A stretch of 64,000 nt of DNA. Origin: a candidate division FCPU426 bacterium. GTDB lineage: Bacteria > Oederibacteriota > JAAXVQ01 > JAUVAV01. A program made the position numbers and the translations under genes. Positions 8,008-17,596 of this stretch are shown here, one piece after another (position 1 is the first letter of the stretch; every line of letters begins with the position of its first letter). The stretch spans positions 1 through 64,000 of the forward strand of contig JAUVAV010000005.1 of assembly GCA_030591525.1 (NCBI GenBank), in the 5' to 3' direction. Below the pieces are notes generated by a model. That model ran no database searches and had not been told where the DNA came from. It saw only the letters and a list, made by a program, of their open reading frames with translations.

Positions 8008-10116
8008 ATGAGTATTGAAATGATGTTGTACCTGATTCCCGCGGCCGGGCTGCTGGCCCTGGGATATGCCTATTTTAAGGCCCGGCAGGTCAATCGGGCT
8101 GACGCGGGAACCGAGAAAATGATCGAGATCGGCGGACATATCCGCGAAGGCGCCATGGCCTTTCTGGGACGCGAGTACCGGGTACTGGCTATATTTGTTG
8201 TGGTGGTCGCGATTTTATTGGCCGTGGCCAACGGATGTATGTCAAATTCCAGTTGGATGGTAGGGCTTTCTTTTACGGTGGGAGCGGTTTGCTCGGCCCT
8301 GGCGGGATATTTCGGCATGCGCGTAGCCACCGCGGCCAATATTCGCACCACAGCCGCGGCCCGCAAGAGCTTGAACGCCGCTTTAAATATAGCCTTCAGC
8401 GGCGGCGCGGTTATGGGCATGAGCGTGGTCGGTCTGGCTATTCTGGGGCTGGGCCTCTTGCTGCTTTTGTATGCCAATCTCTGGAATTTCCAGGGGGCCG
8501 AAATCTCGATTGTGATTAATACTCTGGCCGGGTTCTCCTTGGGCGCCAGTTCTATCGCGCTTTTCGCGCGGGTGGGCGGCGGTATTTACACCAAGGCCGC
8601 GGATATAGGCGCGGACTTGGTCGGCAAGGTCGAGGCTGGCATCCCGGAAGATGATCCCCGCAACCCCGCTACCATAGCTGATAATGTAGGGGATAATGTA
8701 GGCGATGTGGCTGGAATGGGGGCGGACCTGTTTGAATCCTACGTAGGTTCGATTATCGGCGCCATGGTTTTGGGCGCAGTATGGGTGCCGGCGATTGCCG
8801 CTGCGCCGGATGGGGAGGCCGTGAAATACAACGCTGTTTTACTGCCCTTCATTATTGCGGCTGCGGGCATTGTGCTCTCCATCATCGGCACCTTTTTCGT
8901 GCGGACCAAGGAAGGAGGCGATCCCCAAAACGCACTCAACCTGGGAACTTTCCTGACAGCCGGCCTGATGGCGGTTCTGACCATAGTTCTGATCAAGATT
9001 ATGCTGCCGGCACGGTTTGTCCATCAAGGCGTAACCTATCATTGGTGGGGAATTGCCCTGGCTACGGTGATAGGCTTGATTGCCGGTCTTTTGATCGCCG
9101 CGGTAACCGAGTATTATACGGCGGTAAACCGCGGACCGGCACAGAGCATTGCCGATGCTTCCAACACCGGGAGCGCGACTAATATTATCAAGGGCCTGGC
9201 TGTGGGCATGTCCTCAACCGCCATACCATTGCTGGTAATCGCGGGCGCCATTATCTTTGCGCATCAATTCGCCGGGCTTTATGGGATCGCGATCGGGGCG
9301 CTGGGCATGCTTTCCACTACCGGTATTCAACTGGCGGTTGATGCATATGGCCCGATTGCGGATAATGCCGGCGGGATCGCGGAAATGAGCGGGCTGCCTA
9401 AAGAAGTGCGGAAAAGAACAGACCGGCTGGATGCCGTGGGCAACACCACAGCTGCGATTGGAAAAGGATTTGCTATCGGTTCTGCGGCCTTAACCGCGCT
9501 GGCGCTTTTCGCAGCTTTTCGTACCCAGGTAAATCTGGATACAATAGATATTGCCGATCCGGTAGTTATGGCCGGACTGTTTATCGGCGGCATGATGCCT
9601 TTTCTTTTCAGCTCCTATGCCATGAATGCCGTGGGCCGCGCGGCCCAGGCCATGATAGAGGAAGTGCGGCGTCAATTCCGTGAGATTCCCGGACTGATGC
9701 AAGGCAAAGCTCAGGCGGAATATGCCCGTTGCGTGGATATCTCCACCACGGCCGCTATTCGAGAAATGGTGATGCCCGGACTGCTGGCAGTGAGCGTGCC
9801 GGTGATTGTCGGTTTCATCAGCTTAAAGGCCCTGGGAGGACTCCTGGCCGGAGTCACGGTATCAGGCGTACTCATGGCCCTGTTTATGGCTAATGCCGGC
9901 GGCGCCTGGGATAACGCCAAGAAGTATATAGAAGGCGGCGCTCATGGCGGCAAAGGCTCGGACGCGCACAAAGCAGCCGTAGTAGGGGACACCGTAGGGG
10001 ATCCCTTTAAAGATACGGCCGGCCCGTCTCTGAATATTTTAATCAAGCTGATGAGCGTGGTCTCCCTGGTATTGGCGCCGGTATTGCTGAAGTGGGGAAA
10101 CCTGCTGTTTAGGTAA
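8008..10116 (+). CDS. hppA: Membrane-bound ion-translocating pyrophosphatase, K+-dependent type
   Basis: The 702-residue protein hydrolyses PPi and pumps H+ or Na+ across the inner membrane. About 16 membrane helices are present. The active-site signature GADLVGKVE followed by [24 protein letters not shown] lies around residues 198-230, with further Asp/Lys-rich motifs near the C-terminus ([17 protein letters not shown]). The motif [10 protein letters not shown] at about 478 has Ala where K+-independent enzymes have Lys (GNTTKA), so K+ stimulation is predicted. Whether it pumps Na+ or H+ cannot be fixed by reading. AAGAGGTGAC precedes the ATG. It fits the K+/Na+ theme of the upstream operon. 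Confidence 0.95.
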   Translation: MSIEMMLYLIPAAGLLALGYAYFKARQVNRADAGTEKMIEIGGHIREGAMAFLGREYRVLAIFVVVVAILLAVANGCMSNSSWMVGLSFTVGAVCSALAGYFGMRVATAANIRTTAAARKSLNAALNIAFSGGAVMGMSVVGLAILGLGLLLLLYANLWNFQGAEISIVINTLAGFSLGASSIALFARVGGGIYTKAADIGADLVGKVEAGIPEDDPRNPATIADNVGDNVGDVAGMGADLFESYVGSIIGAMVLGAVWVPAIAAAPDGEAVKYNAVLLPFIIAAAGIVLSIIGTFFVRTKEGGDPQNALNLGTFLTAGLMAVLTIVLIKIMLPARFVHQGVTYHWWGIALATVIGLIAGLLIAAVTEYYTAVNRGPAQSIADASNTGSATNIIKGLAVGMSSTAIPLLVIAGAIIFAHQFAGLYGIAIGALGMLSTTGIQLAVDAYGPIADNAGGIAEMSGLPKEVRKRTDRLDAVGNTTAAIGKGFAIGSAALTALALFAAFRTQVNLDTIDIADPVVMAGLFIGGMMPFLFSSYAMNAVGRAAQAMIEEVRRQFREIPGLMQGKAQAEYARCVDISTTAAIREMVMPGLLAVSVPVIVGFISLKALGGLLAGVTVSGVLMALFMANAGGAWDNAKKYIEGGAHGGKGSDAHKAAVVGDTVGDPFKDTAGPSLNILIKLMSVVSLVLAPVLLKWGNLLFR

Positions 10117-10779
10117 GCGGCCGCCAGATCACAGCTGCGGTCTATGCGATTAGGCGGCAGGGAGCTTGGGCAATTAGTAGGTTTTTCAGGGTGTCATTCC
10201 GATGCTGAGCATAACGCCCACCGGATCCAATACAGCGCCCTTATACCATACTGCTTACCATAACCGTAAACTATACCACCGGTCCCACACTCTGGCCGTG
10301 ACAGCCACGCCATATGCTTATACTTCACCAACCGGGGTGCGCATAGAAATCTACGACCTAATAATCATAATTCTAGTTATTTCTATTCAATTTCCCCGCC
10401 CTGAAGAGCGGGGAAATTGAATATGATCTGTAGAAAACCATTATTACTATCCCACTCTATCCCCGGCTTGAACATGCATATCAATAATAATCTTCATCTC
10501 ATGTCACGAAGTCAAGCCGGGGAATTCGCGGTTAACATATTAAAAAAACTTTTTGCGGTCAATAATACAAGAAACGACAGAGGATATATTTTAGCAATAT
10601 ATTGCAAATTAAATAGTTGTATTGTGATATATATTATGGTAGTATTTTATTGAGATGATGGTTTTACCTAAAATGGGGAACCAATTTAAGATAGTATTTA
10701 GCTTAGTCAGGCAGTGTGCGGCAGAAGGAGAAAATATTTTAAAAATACGGGGATATAATAAAACACAAGGTATAAAGCT
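10117..10779. other. 660-bp intergenic region
   Basis: No convincing gene is present. It contains a worn left end of the CTAG-type MITE (GGGAGCTTGGGCAATTAGTAGG, near 10159-10186), a perfect hairpin at 10385-10422, and a looser pair CCCCGGCTTGA (10462) / TCAAGCCGGGG (10513). The ORFs at 10202-10420 and 10417-10653 have no recognisable motif and span the hairpin. A TATAAT box at 10754-10759 lies just before the next gene but lacks a good -35. Confidence 0.5.
10385..10422. repeat. 15-bp perfect inverted repeat, possible terminator
   Basis: ATTCAATTTCCCCGC at 10385-10399 pairs exactly with 10408-10422 across an 8-nt loop. The A/T-rich base of the stem could act as a bidirectional terminator after hppA, but there is no clean U-tract. 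Confidence 0.5.
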
Positions 10780-13002
10780 ATGACGCTAAGGTCCATATTA
10801 TCAAAAAAAATTAGTTTTCTGATAATGATTAGCTTGATACTTGTTTTTTCAGGGGAAAAGAGTTTTGGTATATTCGACAATGATGCCTCGAGTCTTTCCG
10901 GGAATATTTCGTATGATTACGCGGGTACGGCACGCTCAATAGCTTTAGGCGATGCCGCCGTAGCTTCTCCCTTGGGAATAGACGCGATATATGAGAATCC
11001 CGCCGGATTGGCACTAACCAACAAGTATCAGGTGGGATTTTTATTTTCCAATCTTTTTGAAAACACCTATTACAATTTTATCGGATATATTCATCCTTTA
11101 CGCGTCAAGGGAAGCATTGGTTTTGGCTGGGCCCGTGTAAATTCATCGGGTTTTGAAATCCGGGATAGTCTTAATACTGCTTTAGGAACCTTTGACGATT
11201 CCCAAAATGCTTTTTATCTAGGCTATGGTTCCGGTTTTGGAAAAGATATGAATATTGGGGCGAATTTGAAAATCTATTACCAGGAAATTTATAGAATGCG
11301 GAATACCGGCGTGGGCTTGGATCTGGGCTTGCTATATCGGTTATATGAAAATCTGACTCTGGGTATGAATCTTAAAGATATAACCGCCATACCCCTGCAG
11401 TCCGGGGAAAACCGGGAACCGCTTCCCTTTATCATTAAAACGGCTATGACTTGGGGTCCTAAAACACCGTATGCTTGGATAAATAATTTCCATTTGAATG
11501 TTGGATTTGATTTGATGGATGTTTGGGGAAACCAGGGCGGATTAGGTAATCATCTGGATGGCTGGAAAATGGGAGGGGAATATGATTTATACCGGATATT
11601 GAAATTAAGAGGAGGGATGCAGGAGCAGGGTTTTTCCGCGGGTTTGGGAATTAGAGTTTTAAACATCGCGCTGGACTATGCTTATGATTCCCGGAAATTG
11701 AACGGGCTGCATTGGGCATCAGTAACCCTGGATTTGGGTAAGCATATTGACCGGGCGCTGATTAATAAATATTACCACGAGGCGCAAAAAGCTTATCAAA
11801 AAGGTGAATTTAAAGCCGCCATCAAATTATGGGAACGCGTTATCTTGCTGGATCCGGAGGATGCAGCTGCGAAACAATACTTGGAAAAGACGAAGGTAAA
11901 ACTACATACCGAGATGGAACTTGTTATGCTAGAGGCGGATAGTCATACTCAGGGCGGAGACCATGATGCGGCCATAACCGTACTGGAAAAGGGCTGGGAG
12001 TTGGATCCGGATGATGCCCAAATAAAGATAAAAATAACCAGGGTTAAATCCCTCCAAGCGGCAAAAGTCCGGCAGCAGCGGTTGGATAACATAGCCAAGC
12101 ATATAGCCCAGGCGGAAAAATATTATCGGAAAAAAGATCTCTTAAAAGCTTTAGAGGAATGGGAAATGGTATTAGCGCTGGATCAAAACCACATCTTAGC
12201 CCTGGAAAAAGCGCAAATGATAAAGGCAGAAATAACCATGCAAATAGATTATCATTTTTATCTCGGTATCCAGCATTTCAATCGAAAAGTGTATCCGGTG
12301 GCATTCAAGCATTTCCAGATGGTTTTGAAAATCGATCCCAATTACCACTTGGCCGATTTTTACCTGCATAAAACTAAAAATATATTAACCAAACGGCTGA
12401 GTAATAAATATTTCGCGGGCCGGAAATGGATGAAAAAAAGAAATTATCAAAAAGCCCGGGAATGCTTCCGGGCGGTTTTGGAAATTGCGCCGGAATATAA
12501 AGATACCCAGTTACGGAGCCAACAGATAGAGATAAAATTAAGGGAAATAGCGAAAGTGCGCCCGCAATATGAAAAGGCTCGGAAATACCATGAGCAAAGA
12601 CAGCTCTCGGATGCTATGAAGATTTTAAGCTCCTTAATCAAACAGGATATTTATGACTATGAGATTTTAAAGTTGAAAAACCGGATTAAAAATGCCCGGG
12701 AAGCGGCGTTTCGCCATTATCATGCCGGAATTGAACATTATCGGGAAAAAAAGTTTGCCGTATCCATCAAAAGCTTCCGGAAAAGCCTGAAATTGGATAA
12801 GCAAAGCGGGGCCGAAGATCTCCTGGCCGAAGCCTATATCAGCAGAGGCATTCTGGCCTATCGTGACAATGAACTGCCCCAAGCGATTTCAGCCTGGCGG
12901 AAAGTTTTGGCAATGCAAAGCAACCGGCCAATGGTGGAAAAATACATAAAAAGAGCGGAAAATAAGCTGCGGTATTTGAAGAAACTGTTCGGTGAGCAAT
13001 AA
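10780..13002 (+). CDS. Outer-membrane beta-barrel (PorV/PorQ-like) fused to TPR repeats
   Basis: The 740-residue protein has a signal peptide (cleavage probably after about residue 30, ...SGEKSFG). A beta-barrel region of roughly residues 40-325 begins with the SARSIALGDAAVASPLGIDAIYENPAGLA-like pattern of the PorV/PorQ/UPF0164 group. From about residue 330 to the end there are at least eight TPR-like units (YYHEAQKAYQKGEF, AIKLWERVILLDPED, ALEEWEMVLALDQN). In barrel-TPR fusions the TPR part should lie in the periplasm. The next gene, 35 bp downstream, encodes a propeller plus OmpA domain, so the pair may form a surface or secretion assembly anchored to peptidoglycan. That role is inference. 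Confidence 0.75.
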   Translation: MTLRSILSKKISFLIMISLILVFSGEKSFGIFDNDASSLSGNISYDYAGTARSIALGDAAVASPLGIDAIYENPAGLALTNKYQVGFLFSNLFENTYYNFIGYIHPLRVKGSIGFGWARVNSSGFEIRDSLNTALGTFDDSQNAFYLGYGSGFGKDMNIGANLKIYYQEIYRMRNTGVGLDLGLLYRLYENLTLGMNLKDITAIPLQSGENREPLPFIIKTAMTWGPKTPYAWINNFHLNVGFDLMDVWGNQGGLGNHLDGWKMGGEYDLYRILKLRGGMQEQGFSAGLGIRVLNIALDYAYDSRKLNGLHWASVTLDLGKHIDRALINKYYHEAQKAYQKGEFKAAIKLWERVILLDPEDAAAKQYLEKTKVKLHTEMELVMLEADSHTQGGDHDAAITVLEKGWELDPDDAQIKIKITRVKSLQAAKVRQQRLDNIAKHIAQAEKYYRKKDLLKALEEWEMVLALDQNHILALEKAQMIKAEITMQIDYHFYLGIQHFNRKVYPVAFKHFQMVLKIDPNYHLADFYLHKTKNILTKRLSNKYFAGRKWMKKRNYQKARECFRAVLEIAPEYKDTQLRSQQIEIKLREIAKVRPQYEKARKYHEQRQLSDAMKILSSLIKQDIYDYEILKLKNRIKNAREAAFRHYHAGIEHYREKKFAVSIKSFRKSLKLDKQSGAEDLLAEAYISRGILAYRDNELPQAISAWRKVLAMQSNRPMVEKYIKRAENKLRYLKKLFGEQ

Positions 13003-13037
13003 GCCGGAAAGATTATTCTGCGGATAGGGTGGTAAAA

Positions 13038-15239
13038 ATGATAAAAAGGCAGGATGTTATCATTGGAGCGCTGGTGGTTATTCTGAATATATCAGGGGCC
13101 GGGGCGGAAAAAGTTTCGGTATCAGCCGAAAAAGGGATGGAATGGCAGTTTTTAACCGGCGGCACGGGATTATCCAGCAATTTTGTTTATTGTATCGGCG
13201 TTAATGAGGAGAAAAAATATATAGGGACGGATAAAGGTTTGAATATTTTCAATAACCAAAGTAGAAAGGTGACCGTGTTTTCCCGGAAGGAGGGGTTGCC
13301 GGATGAACGAATTTTGAGCTTGCTATGTGATGATAGACAGACCTGGATTGGCACGGCACGCGGTTTAGCTTTGCTGAAGCATGGTAAGATTGAAATTATA
13401 GATGCCGGCGGGGTTTTGCAGGGGTTAAAGATAAAGACGATTATTAAAAAAGACCAAGACGTTTTTGTGGGCACCAATAAAGGTTTGTTTCAATACTGTC
13501 CCAGAACCCGAGCTGTGACTTCGCTGGCAGCCATAAAAGGCCGGGATATATCCGGAGTCAGACGCAACCAGCAGGGGTTTCTGATAAATTTATCCAATGG
13601 GGAGGCAGTCAATTATAATTTGGGCACGGCCGAGGTGGAAAAAATAAAACTTGAATATAATCCACTGGGCCATAAAGTCAAGGCCATCGGCAGTAGTGGA
13701 GATTATTTCTGGTTCGCCACGGATGGCAGCGGGTTACTGGGATATAATAAAATCAAGAAAGAATGGAACACATACTCTCAAGAACGGGGGGTTGATAGAT
13801 TTTTGTCGGTTTTGGCGGAAGATGGAAAAAAAATTTGGTTTGGAACTTTTTATGGCTTGTTTGGCTATGATTACCTGGAGAAAGAGTGGTTTTCCGTCAA
13901 GCATAAAATATTCGCGGAATATGACATTTCCGCCTTAGCTGTAGAGGGAGAGTATCTCTGGGTCGGCACCGCGGGCGGGGGAGTGATTTACGGCAGAAAA
14001 CAGAGTCCGTATATCCGGACATTTTTGCCGGAAAGGTATTTTATGGATGAAAAAGCCGTAATTAAGGGCATTGTTCGCGGAAAAGGAAAGCTGACGACTA
14101 AAATCGAGTATTGCAATGCGGTTTTTCCGGACATTTGGTTAACCCGGAATGCGAGCATAACGAATAGCGGACACCAATTTCAAGCTGGAATTGACTTCGC
14201 GAAGCTGCCGGATGATATATACCAGTTCAAAATTACGGTTTGGGACGCAGATCGGAATTTCAACCAGGAACTTTTTACGCTGGTTAAGCAAACTGCGCCC
14301 TTGGAGCTAACCGTTAATCTTAATATTTTAAGAACCGGCCGGAATATTATCGAGGGGGAATATGAAAATCAAACGATAGAGAAAATTATTTTGGAACCCG
14401 GAGGGGAGGAAGCGGTCTTAAACAGAAACGGCCGGACGTTTTCCGGAGAAGTTAACCTGTCGCTGGAAGATGTCCGAATTTTAGCCGAGGCTTTTGATAT
14501 TTCGGGGCGCTCCAAAGTATTTGCTTATAAGATAAAGGTCAACCCCCCGCCGCAATTAAACATTACCGCACGGAATACGGCCTTTAACCCGGGATTTGAG
14601 GAGGTTAATTTTACCGTAAAGCATAAATTTATTTGGGAAGTGGATTATTGGGAATTAAGCATTTTTTCTGAAGACGAAATTTTACTCAGGAAATACACCG
14701 CTTCCCATGATTTGCCCGAGGTCTTAACCTGGGACGGCCAGGATGAATCAGGCGAAATGGTGGAAGGCGGCAGATTGTGGTATTATACCCTTAAAGTAAA
14801 GGAAAAAGACGGATACGAAATAATGACACCCCGGCAAGCCGTGCGTTCTAATGTATTGGTGGAAAAACAAAAGAGAGGAGTAGTGATTAAATTAAGCAAT
14901 AATATTTTATTTGATCTGGGCCGGTCGGACATAAAGAAGCAATATCTGTATTTATTCGAGGAGGTTTCTAAAATAATTAAGCAATATCCGGGGAGCATGA
15001 TTTTAATCGAAGGTCATACGGATAGTCTTGCTATCAAAACTTATCAATACCCCGCCAATCAACAATTATCCGAGGCCCGGGCACTGACTGTGGCTCATTA
15101 CTTAATCCGGAAGTTCGGGTTTGAAGAAAAAAGAATAACCCCGATAGGTTACGGGGCCAGCCGGCCTTTGGCTTCCAATGCAACTGATGCCGGCCGGAGT
15201 AAAAACCGAAGAGTAGAAATTATTATTTTAGAAAAATAA
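13038..15239 (+). CDS. Beta-propeller protein with C-terminal OmpA peptidoglycan-binding domain
   Basis: The protein has ~733 residues with an N-terminal signal peptide. I chose ATG 13038, with GGGTGG 5 nt upstream, over GTG 13029, which has no spaced site. Residues ~40-330 carry two-component-regulator-propeller type blades (IGTDKGLNIF, WIGTARGLALL, VGTNKGLF, WVGTAGGGV). A middle Ig/FlgD-like part follows (VLTWDGQDESGEMVEGG). From about 613 the OmpA-like domain has the hallmark EGHTDS and the closing NRRVEI. It should tether a periplasmic propeller to peptidoglycan. The domain order is reminiscent of PorE-type type IX secretion components, which also combine propeller and OmpA domains, but TPR units sit in the neighbour here. 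Confidence 0.85.
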   Translation: MIKRQDVIIGALVVILNISGAGAEKVSVSAEKGMEWQFLTGGTGLSSNFVYCIGVNEEKKYIGTDKGLNIFNNQSRKVTVFSRKEGLPDERILSLLCDDRQTWIGTARGLALLKHGKIEIIDAGGVLQGLKIKTIIKKDQDVFVGTNKGLFQYCPRTRAVTSLAAIKGRDISGVRRNQQGFLINLSNGEAVNYNLGTAEVEKIKLEYNPLGHKVKAIGSSGDYFWFATDGSGLLGYNKIKKEWNTYSQERGVDRFLSVLAEDGKKIWFGTFYGLFGYDYLEKEWFSVKHKIFAEYDISALAVEGEYLWVGTAGGGVIYGRKQSPYIRTFLPERYFMDEKAVIKGIVRGKGKLTTKIEYCNAVFPDIWLTRNASITNSGHQFQAGIDFAKLPDDIYQFKITVWDADRNFNQELFTLVKQTAPLELTVNLNILRTGRNIIEGEYENQTIEKIILEPGGEEAVLNRNGRTFSGEVNLSLEDVRILAEAFDISGRSKVFAYKIKVNPPPQLNITARNTAFNPGFEEVNFTVKHKFIWEVDYWELSIFSEDEILLRKYTASHDLPEVLTWDGQDESGEMVEGGRLWYYTLKVKEKDGYEIMTPRQAVRSNVLVEKQKRGVVIKLSNNILFDLGRSDIKKQYLYLFEEVSKIIKQYPGSMILIEGHTDSLAIKTYQYPANQQLSEARALTVAHYLIRKFGFEEKRITPIGYGASRPLASNATDAGRSKNRRVEIIILEK

Positions 15240-15255
15240 TTCCCCGATTCTAGTC

Positions 15256-15406
15256 TCGTGTTTCAAAAACACTTTGAATTTATGTTTTGTCATTCTGGCA
15301 TGCTTTTAGCCGGAATCCAGGGAATTCATCCGTAAAAATAATGTTTTTCTAGACCCCGGCTGAAGTCATGCCGGGGTGACATATTCATAGAATTTCAGAA
15401 ACACGA
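15256..15406. repeat. Imperfect inverted-repeat element (TCGTGTTTC ends)
   Basis: TCGTGTTTC at 15256-15264 and GAAACACGA at 15398-15406 are exact inverted ends. The arms continue imperfectly for about 60 bp (GAATTTATG..., GGCATG..., AGCCGG). The left arm recurs inverted at 48405-48462 with about 90 percent match. In both places a CTAG-type MITE is directly adjacent. Confidence 0.65.
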
Positions 15407-15408
15407 CA

Positions 15409-15578
15409 CTAGGAGCCTGAACAATTAGTCGATTTTAATATAAATAATTCCTCTCCCTCGAGGGGAGAGGTTAGGTGATGGTGCGATTTCAAAGACTTTT
15501 ATCACCCTCCCCTTTATCCCCTCCCGTCAAAAAGGGAGGGGAATACTTGAATTCCGAACTAATTGCTCAAACTCCCAG
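15409..15578. repeat. CTAG-type MITE (copy a)
   Basis: It begins CTAGGAGCCTGAACAATTAG and ends CTAATTGCTCAAACTCCCAG, so the right border is slightly degraded. The inside is a large imperfect hairpin of GGGGAGAGG / CCCTCCCC blocks shared with copies at 20025 and 31112. With the element at 15256 it fills most of the 545-bp gap between the OmpA-propeller gene and the DUF1573 gene. The rest (15579-15784) shows only the fragment GACAGTACTTGCGCTACATCAG, related to the element arm at 26800. Confidence 0.75.
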
Positions 15579-15784
15579 ACAGTACTTGCGCTACATCAGT
15601 AACCGGCTGCCTCATCACTAAAAATCAACTGGTATTCTGACAAAAAGCCGGTTAATATATTCTCCTTAATGCCATCCGTGCAAGAATCTGCTTCCAGAAA
15701 AAATTTATTGAAAAAGCGCGTATGGTAGGAAAGGGAGGGTATTTAAGCAAGGCTGGCTTAAAATAAAAAGCTTAAGGTGAAGAC

Positions 15785-16921
15785 ATGGTTGAAAGAAATT
15801 CACAGCGGGCAGTGGGGAGCTTGATATTTACGTTTTTATTCATAGTGGGGCAGATAAGTTTCGCAGGGCCGTTCCCCGTCCGGGGAGAAATTCAGGCTGA
15901 GGCGGATACTTTGACCGCTGGTTCCAGAGCTGAGCGACGAAGGGAAGTGATACCGAAAGCCGGCCCCCGATTAGTTTTTGCAAAAGAGGTTTTTGATTTT
16001 GGAGAGGTAATGTCCGGCGAAAAGGTTAACTGCGATTTTCAATTTACCAATAGCGGGAAAGAGGTGCTGGAAATATTGGAGATTAAGCCGGATTGCGGAT
16101 GTACGCAGGCCGGAGAATGGGAGCCAAGGATTGATCCCGGCAAGTCCGGCTGGATTCGGATTAGTCTTAATACCAAGGGTATGCGGGGAGAGATCCGTAA
16201 GGCCATACACGGTATTATTAATGTTCCCGGGAACCCGAAATTTGTAGTATGGCTGGAGGGCCGGGTGCAGGAACCGTTTGAAATTTCTCCCCGGGCCGTA
16301 ACCTTTGGATTAATCAATCCGAGACAAAATCTGCGACAAACCGTAACCATTACTAATCGGCTTAAAGATCCAATGTTTATTTCAAATGTCCGGTGTAAGA
16401 ATCCGGAATTCATACCATATCTCAAGGTGATAAAAGCCGGCCAAGAGTTTGAGCTCATAGTGGAAGTGAAACCAGGGTTGTCTCCTGGGAAATATTCCGC
16501 CGGAGTTGAAATACAAGCCAGGCTTCCAGCTCCGGTTAAAATATGGATTCCGGTCAGCGGATATGTTCCTCCGGCCGTAGATATCCGTCCCCGCAGAATA
16601 ATTATGCGTGCCGGCCCTCTGCCCGAGGTCATGCAAAAAATTATCAGCGTCCGTTATACTAAAGCCGGTTTTTTAAAGCTATCGGAATTGACCGTCAACC
16701 CGCCCGAAGTAAAATTGGAATTAGTTGAAAAAATCCCGGATAAAGAATACCGGATAATACTCACTTTTCCACGGGGATTCACGCTTCTGAAAGAAATTCC
16801 CCTGGCAGTGACTTTCAAAACCAATGAACCGTCATTTTCGAAAGCGGAGATTCCAATTAGAGTTGATGGTTATTTTGTTCCGCCAGCGCCGATTAAATCA
16901 AGGCAGAACCAGGCGCCCTAG
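15785..16921 (+). CDS. DUF1573 (ASH-like Ig-fold) secreted protein
   Basis: The 378-residue protein has a signal peptide at about residues 10-30. The DUF1573 core (RLVFAKEVFDFGEVMSGEK, then FTNSGKEVLEILEI and CGCTQ) lies at about residues 58-160, followed by two more Ig-like segments with FGLINP and VTITNRL strands. These domains are usually periplasmic adhesion or packing modules. AAGGTGA precedes the ATG. The stop codon TAG (16919-16921) is formed exactly at the border of the element at 16918-17086. The next two genes (rhodanese-like and MauE-like) follow on the same strand, so the three probably belonged to one transcription unit now interrupted by the element. Confidence 0.8.
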   Translation: MVERNSQRAVGSLIFTFLFIVGQISFAGPFPVRGEIQAEADTLTAGSRAERRREVIPKAGPRLVFAKEVFDFGEVMSGEKVNCDFQFTNSGKEVLEILEIKPDCGCTQAGEWEPRIDPGKSGWIRISLNTKGMRGEIRKAIHGIINVPGNPKFVVWLEGRVQEPFEISPRAVTFGLINPRQNLRQTVTITNRLKDPMFISNVRCKNPEFIPYLKVIKAGQEFELIVEVKPGLSPGKYSAGVEIQARLPAPVKIWIPVSGYVPPAVDIRPRRIIMRAGPLPEVMQKIISVRYTKAGFLKLSELTVNPPEVKLELVEKIPDKEYRIILTFPRGFTLLKEIPLAVTFKTNEPSFSKAEIPIRVDGYFVPPAPIKSRQNQAP

Positions 16922-17086
16922 GAGCCTGTCGGACTTAAGTACAAAATCGAATTTTGAGCCTCTTCCCCCTTTGAAAAAGGGGGATTGAGGGGGATTTTGC
17001 AGATGAAAGCGGGCGTTTTATTGATTAAATCCCCCCTGCCCCCTTTACAAAAGGGGGAGAATGACTCAAGTCCGACAGACTCCTAG
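16918..17086. repeat. CTAG-type MITE, variant with GTCGGACTT ends
   Basis: It starts CTAGGAGCCTGTCGGACTT and ends AAGTCCGACAGACTCCTAG, a near-perfect terminal inverted pair. Inside are long complementary blocks (CCCCCTTTGAAAAAGGGGG near 16966; CCCCCTTTACAAAAGGGGG near 17039). It lies between the DUF1573 gene and the rhodanese-like gene. Its first TA+G serves as the stop codon of the DUF1573 gene. Confidence 0.8.
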
Positions 17087-17116
17087 AGGATGTTTTAAAA
17101 AGGGTGATAATGAAAG

Positions 17117-17596
17117 ATGACTGATCGGACTAAGATTTTATTGCTTATAGCAGTAGCCGGCGTGGCGGCTATATTAGTGAACTGTTTTAGGGCGAACGGC
17201 TTGCCTTGGCTCGCTGATCCGGAAGCCCCGGTTTCCCAGGAGTCGAATCTTGGGACTTCCATAGAGCTGGATGAATTACTATATTATTTAAACCGGGGAA
17301 GTGCGTTTTTGGTTGATGCCAGGCATACGGGCGAGTTTGTCGGCGGCCACGTAGTCGGCGCAGTTAACCTGCCGGCCGGGCGGAAAATAGAACACCTGGA
17401 CCGGGTGTTTGAGATGCTTCCTCCGGATGAGCTTATTATTATTTATGGCGAGGAATATCCTCCCCGGGATAGTTGGGAGCTGGCAGGATTTCTTATTAAA
17501 AATGGGTTTAATCCGAAAAATCTTCGAGTTTTTGAACCAGGGTGGAAATCTCTTAAAAATCACCAGGATATACCCATAGCCGGAGAACGGCCATGA
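17117..17596 (+). CDS. Membrane-anchored rhodanese-like protein lacking the catalytic cysteine
   Basis: The 159-residue protein has an N-terminal membrane anchor (ILLLIAVAGVAAILVNCF, residues ~6-23) and a single rhodanese domain (LVDARHTGEFVGGHVVGAVNLP; ELAGFLIKNGF; LRVFEPGW). In active sulfurtransferases the strand after LIII ends in a loop starting with Cys; here it reads IIIYGEEYPPRDS, so the active Cys is replaced and sulfur transfer is unlikely. A binding or sensing role is more plausible. The start overlaps nothing upstream, and the earlier ATG (17109) hits a stop at once. The stop overlaps the next gene by ATGA. Confidence 0.8.
   Translation: MTDRTKILLLIAVAGVAAILVNCFRANGLPWLADPEAPVSQESNLGTSIELDELLYYLNRGSAFLVDARHTGEFVGGHVVGAVNLPAGRKIEHLDRVFEMLPPDELIIIYGEEYPPRDSWELAGFLIKNGFNPKNLRVFEPGWKSLKNHQDIPIAGERP

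Noticed and set aside
10202-10653. Two overlapping ORFs of 72 and 78 codons after hppA
   Set aside because: They cross a perfect hairpin, lack ribosome binding sites and recognisable motifs, and the composition looks non-coding.
16966-17060. Paired C- and G-rich blocks as a terminator of the DUF1573 gene
   Set aside because: The blocks are internal parts of the inverted-repeat element and have no U-tract, although the structure may still hinder transcription.
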